A DNA stretch of 64,000 nt, from positions 62,001 to 126,000 of the forward strand of contig JAQFVV010013374.1 in assembly GCA_028023455.1 (NCBI GenBank), read 5' to 3'. Every line of letters starts with the position of its first letter. Positions within the stretch are counted from its first letter, which is position 1. A program made the translations under genes and the position numbers. Shown one piece after another: positions 27,578 to 37,740 of this stretch. The notes under the pieces are model-generated. The model had not been told where the DNA came from, did no database searches, and saw nothing but the letters and a program-made list of their open reading frames with translations. This stretch comes from Epiperipatus broadwayi (lineage: Eukaryota > Onychophora > Udeonychophora > Euonychophora > Peripatidae).

Positions 27578-27660
27578 CTGCAGGAATTTTCTTTCAGAAA
27601 TCTGCACGCACGCGACGACCTTTTCGTGCATTTCCTCGCTTGTGTGGCTTCCAATTACTC
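27578..27660 (-). other. GC-rich exon-like block inside the DNA transposon
   Basis: An 83-nt block, roughly half G+C in surroundings far richer in A+T. On the minus strand it is preceded by a splice-acceptor-like ACATTTTTAG and followed by a donor-like CAG|GTAGGA. It is open in the frame reading MHEKVVACVQISERKFLQ near its end. The opposite strand is also open up to a stop next to 27660. It could be a captured host exon, as in Pack-type elements, or a chance arrangement. I do not recognise the peptide. Confidence 0.3.
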
Positions 27661-28131
27661 CTAAAAATGTAAGTTTCTTTTCTTGTTATTTATTCTTCTT
27701 TACGGAAAAACATTTACAGTTAATATACATCATTTATTTACAGTTCTATATACAGCAAAGACCGCTATATGTGAAAAATACGCATGTAAATGTAAGTATT
27801 TTTTTAATCTTTTTTTATTAGCATTTACACTTGGATATAGTTATATACACTTTTTTTTTTAGGTGTGAAAAAGTAGTTAGTTAATTTTTTTAAAAATAGA
27901 GGGTGAATTGTTCGGGACGCTAAAAGTCAGGATTACCAAAACATCTTTATCATACGTTATAAAGTGACATTATGAAATAATTACATAGAATTTGTTTTAT
28001 AAAATGTTAAAACATCTTTATCATACGTTATAAAGTGAAGTTTTGAAATAGCTACATGCAAATTTATTTATAAAAATATTTGAACCTATTTACTATATGA
28101 ATTAGAAATGCTTTAATTGCATATTGCTTCT

Positions 28132-28855
28132 AAGCTTCTTCTCATAAAGGAATACAAAAACAAACTATTGTTGAATTAGAATATTCCCAAGCTTCTTCTC
28201 ATAAATGGATTCAAAATGAATTATTGATAAATTAGAATAATCCCAAGCTTCTTCTCATAAATGGATTCAAAATGAACTATTGTTGAATTAGAATATTTCT
28301 AAGCTTCTTCTCATAAATGGATTCAAAATGAACTATTATTGAACTAGAATATTTCCAAGCTTCTTCTCATAAAGGAATTAATGAACTATTGTTGAATTAG
28401 AATATTCACAAGCTTCTTCCCATAAATGAATTCAAAATGAACTATTGTTGAATTAGAATATTCTAAGCTTCTTCTCATAAAGGAATACAAAAACAAACTA
28501 TTGTTGAATTGGAATATTTCCAAGCTTCTTCTCATAAAGGAATTAATGAACTGTTGCTGAATTAGAACATTCACAAGCTTCTTCCCATAAATGAATTCAA
28601 AATGAACTATTGTTGAATTAGAATATTCCCAAGCTTCTTCTCATAAATGGATTCAAAATGAACTATTGTTGAATTAGAATATTCCCAAGCTTCTTCTCAT
28701 AAATGGATTCAAAATGAACTATTGTTGAATTAGAATATTCCCAAGCTTCTTCTCATAAATGGATTCAAAATGAACTATTGTTGAATTAGAATATTCCCAA
28801 ACTTCTTCTCATAAATGAATTTGTAAATGAGCTATTGATAAAAAAAAGGAACTGC
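28132..28855. repeat. 56-bp tandem array, ~13 units (5' LTR)
   Basis: Units begin AAGCTTCTTC near 28132, 28189, 28245, 28301, 28357, 28410, 28465, 28522, 28575, 28631, 28687, 28743 and 28799. Some carry small deletions, giving 53-57 bp spacing. The repeat is contiguous with no unique spacers, so it is not CRISPR-like. Confidence 0.95.
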
Positions 28856-29316
28856 TTATAACTCTTTTGCAAGTAAAATGAAAATGAGTTATCATGTGGA
28901 TAGAAATGAACTTTGTTAGAAATTGCTAATTAATTGTTATTTAATAAATTTTTTTTGTTACTAAAAATTAAATTGGTTATCCAGTTATCCAATTTTGTTT
29001 ATTTATCGCATCACTCACCAATTATAGCACTGGTTCATGAGAATCTCATGTTCTCTGAGCTACGTCTGACATAACTTGACCTAGGCCAGTCAGGTTGTAG
29101 TGAGATGGAACTCTAATGGCGCTCTTTGGGAAATCAAACAGAGAAATATTTAGATGTTTCCAGTCTCTATGTACTACATCCTCTGATGAGCAGGAAATAT
29201 TGTTGTAGGGGGGCATTAACATCTGCATTAAGAATATCAATTGATAGTTCCTTCCTGCAGCATGCTCATCAGAAAATTGTTACAACTGATGTAATAAAAC
29301 GGTTGTATGGCGGTCC

Positions 29317-29527
29317 GGTTACATTTGGCGCCATAACGTGAGGCCTTATCTGGCATAGGCACCAGCTACATTTGTCGTCCAATTGTGAGACTTTATCCAG
29401 CTAGCCTAACCATAGGCACCTATTACATTGTCATCTTACTATGAGGCCTTATCTGGCTAGCATACTCATAGACCGGTTAATTTGCCACCTTACTGTGAAG
29501 CCTTATCTAGCTAGCCTACTCATAGGC
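29317..29527 (+). promoter_or_regulatory. Primer binding site and three diverged tandem copies
   Basis: TTTGGCGCCATAACGTGAGG follows the LTR end at 29324, matching the TGGCGCC primer-site start common in Ty3/gypsy elements. The LTR-end plus primer-site block then recurs in decayed form near 29364 (TTTGTCGTCC), 29420 (TTGTCATC) and 29474 (TTTGCCACC). Each copy is followed by a GAGGCCTTATCTGGCTAGCC-like phrase. Only the first copy is next to the LTR and would be used for minus-strand priming. The priming tRNA was not determined. Confidence 0.75.
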
Positions 29528-29732
29528 ATAAGCAGATCACGATTCTGTAATATGAACAGTGCATATGATGTAGTGATGTAATTTGTTCAGGAAGGATAAA
29601 GAAATAAAAGTTTAAAAGAAACAACACAAAAATGAATGGCATAAAGAATGAAACAGGCATTTCAAAGAAGATGGAGTGAAGTCATGGTGTGGATGGAGAG
29701 AGAAGCTTACTAAGTCAGAAAACAAAGGAAAA

Positions 29733-31013
29733 ATGGTGAACATAGAAACTCAGGAAACAGAAAAGAAAGCCATGTTAAAGCAGCTATTCGATATGATCAA
29801 AGAACGAATAGAAGAAGATGAGAAACAAAGAAAAAAAGAGGACAAACAAAGAGAAGAAGATATCAAATGGAGAGAAGAAGATAAAAAGAAAAGAGATAAA
29901 CAAAGAGAAGAAGATATCAAACAAAGAAAAGAATATAACCAAAAATGGGATAAACAAAGAGAAGAATATAACCAAAAATGGGATAAACAAAGAGAAGAAT
30001 ATAACAAGCAAGCAATAGAAGCAAACCAAAGAATAGAAAAACGAATTAAAGAAGCAGTGGAAAAACAGAATGAAAAGTTCAACCAGTTAATGAAAAAAAT
30101 AACTCAGTCTAAAAAATTGGATGAGGAAGAGATTTTGGAATTTCCAACCAAAGATATTTTAAAGGAATCACAAATTGAATACCCTAATACTGATGAAGTA
30201 AAATTTGAGATTGTTAAAAAGGAAGAAATTGAAATTACAAAGAGTGATCTTGAAATTGTCAGTCTACCTTCAGGAAAACTTCTGATTATGGAATATACCT
30301 CTAAAATTGAAAATAAAGAAACAGTATATACAGAAGCTGAGAATGAAATTGTATCAAATACAGTAAAAGAGTTTCAAATGGATGAAAAGGAATCTAATAA
30401 AGTAAAATTAAAATCTTCTGATCTTCAAGAAGATGAAAAATGTGAAAATGAACATAATCAAAATATAACAAAGGGACTATCCAATATAGAAGAAAATGTT
30501 TCAGAAAAATTGTCTGATATATGCTATGAAATAGTAACAAAGATAGAGAAAGGAATCATAAAATGGAAAGAAAAGTGTGTTAGTCCTCAGCCATATGTAA
30601 AAATTATAAACAAAAGCTTAATAAACTCAAATCAAAAATTGAGTACAAAAAAAAAATATATAAAGACAGTTATTAAAAATATAGTTGCTTACGCAGGAAA
30701 AGACACCAAAAGGGAATCTGAAAACTCAGGATTTATCAGTGTGAAAGAAATTAAGCAACAAGAAACTTTTATAAATACCAAAAAAATAATTATTATGGCA
30801 GAAGAACCATTTAAAAGGAAACTTTTATGTAAAAATGAAGTACCACCATGGAAGAGGAACAGGAAAAAATTCACAGACGGTGTTCATGGTCCATATCGGA
30901 CGCATATAATTAGAAGATCAAACAGTAACAAGGATTTCCAAAGAGAATACAGAAGTAAAGAAGCAAGACACCACAGTAATGTTGAACATGATAAATTTTC
31001 AACAAAGAGATGA
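29733..31013 (+). CDS. Lys/Glu-rich coiled-coil protein of a pol-less LTR element
   Basis: The frame is open from 29676, but the first ATG is at 29733, giving 426 aa. Residues about 10-120 are almost wholly charged with repeats such as KQREEDIK and YNQKWDKQREE, predicting a long coiled coil. A less charged, Glu/Lys/Ile-rich middle follows. The last ~60 residues are strongly basic (PPWKRNRKKF, IIRRSNSNKDF), suiting nucleic-acid binding. No zinc knuckle, protease, RT or integrase motif is present. Its position right after the primer site makes a Gag-like role the natural inference, but I do not recognise the family. It is intact although nearby elements are full of stops. Confidence 0.7.
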   Translation: MVNIETQETEKKAMLKQLFDMIKERIEEDEKQRKKEDKQREEDIKWREEDKKKRDKQREEDIKQRKEYNQKWDKQREEYNQKWDKQREEYNKQAIEANQRIEKRIKEAVEKQNEKFNQLMKKITQSKKLDEEEILEFPTKDILKESQIEYPNTDEVKFEIVKKEEIEITKSDLEIVSLPSGKLLIMEYTSKIENKETVYTEAENEIVSNTVKEFQMDEKESNKVKLKSSDLQEDEKCENEHNQNITKGLSNIEENVSEKLSDICYEIVTKIEKGIIKWKEKCVSPQPYVKIINKSLINSNQKLSTKKKYIKTVIKNIVAYAGKDTKRESENSGFISVKEIKQQETFINTKKIIIMAEEPFKRKLLCKNEVPPWKRNRKKFTDGVHGPYRTHIIRRSNSNKDFQREYRSKEARHHSNVEHDKFSTKR

Positions 31014-31699
31014 TCCAGAAGTATGTCACCTCATAATATAAAAGAGGACTATAGGAGAACTGATCATGATCCTCAGTCTCTCCAAACCAGGTTGCAGTTT
31101 TAATTCAGAATAAAATAGAGATAGCTGATGGAAAAAGTTTGTGAGTGTGGTGTAGTGACGCATGAACTTGTGTTTTTCATGTTGAGATGGTGGATGATTG
31201 AGCAGAGCTGCTTGGATGCATTGTGTTATGATGCTCCGAAGTATATGCTCGGCACTATCCCGACCTGGATGTTGTGCTCCAAGAGTAGTCCAGCAGTGTG
31301 TATATATAGGTCTCATGGATAGGCCTTGGTCTCATGGATAGGCCAAATGATAGCCCCTAAGACTCACTGAAGCTGAGCAGGGTTGGCTGAGTGCCAAATT
31401 AATTTTTTTTCTCTGGCTCCTATTCTTGATTGGATGATACTTCTAGGTACAAGAGAGGTAGTGCTTAAAAATAAGATATTTTCTCGTGATGTCATGAGGC
31501 GGTGTGTACTGGTAGTTTGTGTTTGGCCATCTATTTGTCCCAGCATTGGAGGCTATGGTTCATGTATTCACTTTTCCAGCTCATCTTACTCATTCATCAG
31601 CATATCTAAAACCAGGCAGTACTGAGAAATAATGTGTATAGTATATGGAATGAAATCGTACTTCCAGGCGATTTCATCCCAAAATTTGGTGAGGGGTAA
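31014..31699 (+). other. Non-coding 3' interior of the LTR element
   Basis: No long ORF. It holds a short tandem duplication of GGTCTCATGGATAGGCC (about 31310-31345). A short stretch GAAGCTGAGCAGGGTTGG (about 31370-31387) resembles the internal promoter of 5S rRNA. It ends in the polypurine tract GGTGAGGGG (about 31688-31696) just before the 3' LTR. Confidence 0.6.
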
Positions 31700-33434
31700 T
31701 GAAACATATATGTTTCCTCATATAAATATTCATAAGATCCCCCCCCCATTCAAAAATGTCTAGCGTGATTCAGTCTAATTGGAAACGCAATAAAGTTGTG
31801 ATTCGTTAAAAATGAAAAATAAAATCATATTTTTGGTTTTTAATATTGATGGATTTGAATGAAATGTTATATCGTCTTATTTTTTTTTTTTTTTTATATC
31901 TGTCTCAATAAAAAAAAAAATTAATTATCCAATCATTAAAAAGAAAGAAAAAAGATACTTGAGTTAAACTGAGGCAGTATTCAAATTAGACACGTCGTTG
32001 AAAAAAAGGAACTTTTTTTTTTCTCTCTCGTCTTACACAGAGAGCTTTAACAAAACGTGAAAATGAAAAAAAAAAGTTTTACTAGAGGAATTATAATAAA
32101 AATGGAATAAATTAGAAGCTCTACTCTCTCCACACTATGCCATGACCTTCCATAAATGAAATAATCCGCCTTCTTCTTGAATAAACTGGACTGCAAAACT
32201 GGAAGGTAATTTTTATAAAATACTAAAACATATTTATCATACGTTATAAAGTGAAGTTATGAAATAATTACATAGAATTTGTTTTGTAAAATATTAGAAC
32301 ACATTTATCATACGTTATAAAATGAAGTTATGAAATAATTACATAGAATTTGTTTTTTGTAAAATATGAAAACATCTTTATCATATGTTATAAAGTGACA
32401 TTATGAAATAATTACATAGAATGTGTTTTATAAAATATTAAAACGTCTTTATCATAAGTTATAAAGTGACATTATGAAATAATTACATAGAATTTGTTTT
32501 ATAAAATGTTAAAACGTCTTTATCATACATTATAAAGTGAAGTTTTGAAATAGCTACACGCAAATTTATTTATAAAAATATTTGAACGTATTTACTATAT
32601 GAATTAGAAATGCTTTAATTGCATATTGCTTCTAAGCTTCTTCTCATAAAGGAATTAATGAACTATTGTTGAATTAGAACATTCACAAGCTTCTTCCCAT
32701 AAATGAATTCAAAATGAACTATTGTTGAATTAGAATATTCCCAAGCTTCTTCTCATAAATGGATTCAAAATGAACTATTGTTGAATTAGAATATTCCCAA
32801 GCTTCTTCTCATAAATGGATTCAAAATGAACTATTGTTGAATTAGAATATTCCCAAGCTTCTTCTCATAAATGGATTCAAAATGAACTATTGTTGAATTA
32901 GAATATTCCCAAACTTCTTCTCATAAATGAATTTGTAAATGAGCTATTGATAAAAAAAGGAACTGCTTATAACTCTTTTGCAAGTAAAATGAAAATGAAT
33001 TATCATGTGGATAGAAATGAACTTTGTTAGAAATTGCTAATTAATTGTTATTTAATAAATTTTTTTTGTTACTAAAAATTAAATTGGTTATCCAGTTATC
33101 CAATTTTGTTTATTTATCGCATCACTCACTAATTATAGCACTGGTTCATGAGAATCTCATGTTCTCTGAGCTACGTCTGACATAACTTGACCTAGGCCAG
33201 TCAGGTTATAGTGAGATGGAACTCTAATGGCGCTCTTTGGGAAATCAAACATAGAAATATTTAGATGTTTCCAGTCTCTATGTACTACATCCTCTGATGA
33301 GCAGGAAATATTGTTGTAGGGGGGCATTAACATCTGCATTAAGAATATCAATTGATAGTTCCTTCCTGCAGCATGCTCATCAGAAAATTGTTACAACTGA
33401 CGTAATAAAACGGTTGTATGGCGGTCCGGTTACA
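31700..33434 (+). repeat. 3' LTR
   Basis: 1,735 bp, TG...CA, matching the 5' LTR in order and nearly in sequence but without the DNA transposon. It carries about five 71-bp units and about six 56-bp units (starting near 32636, 32687, 32743, 32799, 32855 and 32911). It is directly followed by an AT repeat. Confidence 0.92.
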
Positions 33435-34556
33435 ATATATATATATATATATAACCGTTCAAAGCATATATAAAGGATTAGTAATATATTAAAAATTTAA
33501 TTTACTAGGAAATAATCATGTAATTGTAAATAGTTTGCCTATGCTGAACTCGATCAAAAAGAATTCAAATTCAAGACTATATGTTAAACTTTCATATACA
33601 ATTGTTAAGATTTGCTAGGAAAATAAGGAAAATATAAAAAATCACTATTATAAATATATCCTGCTAAGAAGAAGTCAAACTGTTTTATAATCTTTTACCA
33701 GTTTTCACGGTATAATAAAAGCACTGGATATGTGACTTTAATATGTATATATTCAAATAATTATAATATTTCCGTGAATATATTTCTAATATAGCCATTC
33801 AGAATTTGCTAGTCTACGAACCTTATATATATATTAAACATTATAATATTGATGCATTTTCAATTTTTAAAACAAAACTTACCTTTTACTATAAAAATAT
33901 ATTCATTAAAATATCTAAGAATTTCACCGCTGTACCATATTGATAAGAACAATATTATTGCGTTCATTTTTTTTTTTTTTTGTAGGATAAATGCTAAATT
34001 TATTTTATTGTTTAATTCATTTATTTATTATAAATTATTATCTTATTAACAATTATTGATTGTCTTTAAATTGGCCAAAAGTTTTTACATCCTTGTGGAA
34101 AAAAGTTTCAGTTCCTAAATAGATTTAACTATTACAATTAATTCTACTCAAAACTATTTGACAAATAATAATACATCATTTTTTAAAATCCGCTAGAATT
34201 AATAATATTTCCTTTAATTAATAATATTTTCCTAAAAAGATATATTTAATCTTTGTGGTGTAATATTTATACACTCACACATACGTATTATTTTAATACT
34301 ATTATTAAATGCATATGTGAAAGTAATAAACGCTTTTGCGATACTGAAAAGCACAAATAACCTTTGGTATACAAATGGATGCTTAATGTTCAGAATTTTT
34401 TATTTTATTTTATGAGGTACTTCTAAATTCTGGTGCACAAAAATTAATTAAGCTAGAACAATAATCACTTCCTTTTGGCAAGCAAACGTAACATACATTG
34501 ATAAAGTTACGGATAATTAAAATTTAATTTAATAACTTGTATGCACATTTAATATT
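33435..34556. other. Gene-free AT-rich DNA
   Basis: An AT microsatellite tail at the element junction, then sequence without supported genes or repeats. Confidence 0.55.
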
Positions 34557-35322
34557 ATGGTATAAACAAAGTTCGGAATCATTTACATGTAAATCAAATG
34601 CAAATATGTTTTAGCAGTGATGTTGTTAGAAAACCCATCAATCATTACATAGTTCCCAAGATGCAATCACTTTTTTTACTCTTATCTTTTGATTGCTATA
34701 GATTTAATTAGAAATAAAAATAGATATCTTTTATTTCTAGTCCAAGATATTACATGGATTTAAACCGGACAGCTATTTTTACAATCACCAGGATTCAGAA
34801 GATCACAACTTCATTTAACATTCTGTAAATAATATTTCATTTTTTTCTGAAGTTGTATATGCTAGATTATAATTTTTCATAGACTTATTATGATGGAAAT
34901 AAATAAAATTTGAAGTCATTTCCATATAAGAAGATATAAATGTATTTTAGCAGTGATGTTGCTAAAGAGACTAACAATTGCCATTTATAATTCTCAATGC
35001 TAAACCACTTTTTACTTTGATGTCCATTAATAGCTTTTTTGTCAACAAAATAAATCTCTTTTATGAATAGTTTATCTCTTTCAGATAATTGTATATATTA
35101 GATTATATAATTTTTATGAAATTATTATATTCTAAACAAATAAAATTCGGGGTCACTTCCATATAATCAAGATGCAGATGTGTTCAGCTATCAATGACAA
35201 TAGATGGTTTCTCTAGAAACTTCCATGCTAAAACATATTTGTATCTTATTTTTATGAAAATGACCCCAAATATTATTTGTTTACATTATAAGTCCACAAA
35301 AATTATAATCTAATATTTAGTA
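34557..35322. repeat. Diverged direct repeats ending in a hairpin
   Basis: A block containing a TTCGGGGTCACTTCC-like part and a TTTTAGCAGTGATGTTG-like part recurs near 34567, 34905 and 35141. The last copy is mirrored: about 35093-35168 pairs with about 35250-35322. Confidence 0.6.
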
Positions 35323-35330
35323 TTACACAC

Positions 35331-35351
35331 ACATATATATATATATATATA
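35331..35351. repeat. (TA)n microsatellite
   Basis: Pure TA run. Confidence 0.85.
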
Positions 35352-37514
35352 ATTTTCATCCATTGCTAATCCAATGAAAAATGAAGATTGTTTCAAGTTA
35401 ATTTTCTACTTGTGAGCTATCACTTTTTAAGCCCAATATACTGTAACTATTTGATTTTCATTCTAACTTTTTGTAATCTTTCAACAATTACTCTATATTA
35501 AAATTCAATAAATTAGAGTTGATTTGGTTGAAATATACATTTACAAATGAAACATCCTAAGAAATCATATTTGAACTTTGCAAATATTGAAAATATGAGT
35601 TTGAAGTGAGAATAAAGAACATAATACATCATTAAATTGTCTGTAGGAAAACATTCTTCAGAAAATTAATAAAAATATGTTTATAATGAAAATTTCTTTT
35701 AAAACTAAATAAATATATTTTAAATACTGACAAACCTATCAAATTCTGCTTTAACATACTAAAATTAATTTATAATTTTAAGAATATCTCAAAAGATCCT
35801 AACATGGTGGTGAAAATGATAGTAATTAGCTTTACAAGGCATGGTGATTTTAAAGGCCATGATTTTCTTTGTTTTTATTATTCTACAGTTAATGTCTACA
35901 TTTAAAAATAAAATATACATATATAAAATCAAAGTGTAATTATGTATACTTTTGATTTTTAACAATTATTACATAATTGTTGTATAAAAATAATTATGAA
36001 TCTTAATAAACTTTTCAAAAAAAATCAAGTTTTTAGTTATAATAAAAATTTTCTTGAAGCGATCTTACACAAGGTCATGACATGGATTACAAAAGAATAA
36101 ACCTATCAAAAAATGGAGGCAGAACTAAAATATACCTTGCCACTATTTGATTATACTAATTTTATTTAAAGTTTTTAACTTTCCCATTTAGCAAGCTGAT
36201 GTTTTATCAGGTTGGAATTTGCATTTTTCAGCCTTACTGAGAGACTTCGCAAACTTTTTTTTGATACTTTAAAATTTATGTATTTTTTTTTAGTGCTTTA
36301 ATTTCAAAAAAATTCTGAAGATGTCAGGACAATCAAAAATGAGAATTTCAAAGTAAGGTAAGCTCCACAATGCTGAGCACTCATTTTACTCTTGGCACTC
36401 CCAAACTTTGTAATAAATTTGCAATATTACATCAAGAAAATATTATGATTAACTAAAAACTTCATTTTTGGGGAAGTTTATGATTGTTTTGAATAGTAAT
36501 TGTGTGATAATTATTATAAATTAATATATATATTATTACATATTTATTTTCTACAAATTTTTTTTATTTTTAAATATAAAAGATTATATTTTTCCAACCA
36601 ATGTTACCATGGAAATTAATTATGGTTTTGGGAAATATATTTTTAAAAAATATCATCATTGACACAGTCTTCTAGAAAGTATAGCAATATCATAAAAATA
36701 CTATAAAAATTTAAATCTTTAAAGCATAAGTTGATACTTTTATTAGATATTAATAATTATTCATTGAGATTTTAAAAACAAACATCTTTCAAAGAAAATT
36801 TCATTCATTTTGCAAATTCACTCTGCAATCCCTATAATTTGAATAAAAAAATGGTGCTTTGTTTTAATTAAAATCTAATTTTTAAAATAATTCTGAAAAC
36901 CAATAATAATTATTTTATATTTATTTAATTTTTAAACAAAAATATCTATCAAATGAGGTCAAATTTATTATATTCTGATAAATAATAATGGTTTGTTATT
37001 GAAATGAATGTTCAAAGCTTATGGCAAGTGACAACAAAGAAATCTGTCAGAATATGGAAGGCTTAAAGTAAAAAAAAATCAATATTTGAAATAATACAAT
37101 TTTTGCTGTTTTTTTAAAAAAAATAATGAACTATCTCAGTAGATGGTTGTATAAGAATGATTTGAGGAAATCTGATATTATTAAATTCTATTTGAAGACC
37201 TTTGTGTTAATGTGAAAAGTTAATTGTATCACTTATCTTTTAACACCTTATTTAAAATTTTGCATAGATATTTGTTATTGTTGTTTCTAGAAATATATAT
37301 TTTAGCTTTATTTTATTTTTTTAATTCTCTTTAATGATACCACTAATATCTGCTTTTTTATATATCACTTTTTTTTCCTTTTTTTTCTTATTAATTGTAA
37401 TATTTTTTCCCTAATTTTCTCACAAGCTGCAATATCAGCATAACTCTTCTAATAATATACTAAACTTAAGTTGAAATTATACACTGGGAGAAAGACAATT
37501 ATTATAATTTTTGA
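35352..37514. other. Gene-free AT-rich DNA
   Basis: Nothing supportable seen on either strand. Confidence 0.5.
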
Positions 37515-37740
37515 AATAACGATATATATATATATGCTAAATTAAATATTTTCATAGATTTGATATAAACAAAGGTAATTAGTTTCCATTGTTTATATAT
37601 ATATATATGGTAAATTAAATGTTTTATGGACTTTTATTATGATATAATCAATGAAAAATAATTTCCATTGTTTATATACATATACACAATAAATAATACA
37701 TCCAAGAAAATATTTAATTTAGTATATATATATTTTAATA
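37515..37740. repeat. Tandem ~75-bp repeat plus inverted copy
   Basis: Two direct units, each with an AT run, TAAATTAAAT and TTTCCATTGTTTAT (about 37520-37596 and 37597-37676), are followed by an inverted copy of their start near 37704-37735. Confidence 0.6.

Larger units (their letters stand above)
26837..27937. mobile_element. DNA transposon with ~235-bp TIRs and 8-bp TSD
   Basis: Terminal inverted repeats begin GGTAATCCTGACTTTTAGC and run about 26837-27071 against 27706-27937 with few mismatches. AAAACATC flanks both ends (26829-26836 and 27938-27945), and the 3' LTR shows the empty site with one copy. An 8-bp duplication with long TIRs fits Mutator-like or Merlin-like elements; hAT elements also make 8-bp duplications but usually have short CAG-type ends. 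No transposase frame is present, so it is non-autonomous. The interior holds a second inverted repeat, a 65-bp direct repeat and a GC-rich exon-like block. Confidence 0.85.
26534..28075. repeat. ~71-bp tandem array in 5' LTR, split by a transposon
   Basis: About six copies of a unit containing TTTATCATACGTTATAAA and ATTACATAGAATTTGTTTT; the inserted element at 26837-27937 splits one unit. The matching 3' LTR array (32217-32575) has about five. Confidence 0.85.
26023..29323 (+). repeat. 5' LTR, enlarged by insertion and tandem expansion
   Basis: It is 3,301 bp against 1,735 bp for the 3' copy. The difference is explained by an inserted 1,101-bp DNA transposon with its 8-bp duplication, a 56-bp array with about seven more units, and one extra ~71-bp unit. 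It starts with a 16-bp perfect palindrome (26024-26039). Near the 3' end is an AATAAAA polyadenylation-like signal (29293). A minus-strand ORF at 29046-29240 has no supported function. Confidence 0.9.
26023..33434 (+). mobile_element. Young non-autonomous LTR retrotransposon lacking pol
   Basis: Two direct repeats starting TGAAACATATATG and ending GGTCCGGTTACA bracket a 2.4-kb interior. The interior has a primer-binding-site-like TTTGGCGCC directly after the 5' LTR and a GGTGAGGGG polypurine tract directly before the 3' LTR. The element sits in an AT repeat, so a 4- or 6-bp target duplication is plausible but ambiguous. Where the LTRs align they differ at few positions by eye, which suggests a recent insertion. 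No protease, RT or integrase is present. The interior encodes one intact ORF of unknown family, so the element must borrow pol from a relative (a large-retrotransposon-derivative-like element). Confidence 0.9.

Noticed and set aside
28132-28855. CRISPR-like regular repeat array
   Set aside because: Units are contiguous without unique spacers, and the array is inside a eukaryotic LTR.
29046-29240. Minus-strand ORF with VVHRDWKHLNISLFDF, like a protein-kinase catalytic loop
   Set aside because: It lies wholly in the LTR and is duplicated in the 3' LTR. It has no other kinase motif and is only 64 aa; the resemblance is probably chance.
29750-30082. Ser/Leu/Phe-rich minus-strand ORF
   Set aside because: Shadow of the Lys/Glu-rich coiled-coil ORF on the plus strand.
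26000-33475. Shared CGTTCAA(A)GCATATATA on both sides of the LTR element as a long target duplication
   Set aside because: The copies differ by an indel and stand at different distances from the LTR ends; retroviral-type integration gives 4-6 bp, which the AT repeat can supply.
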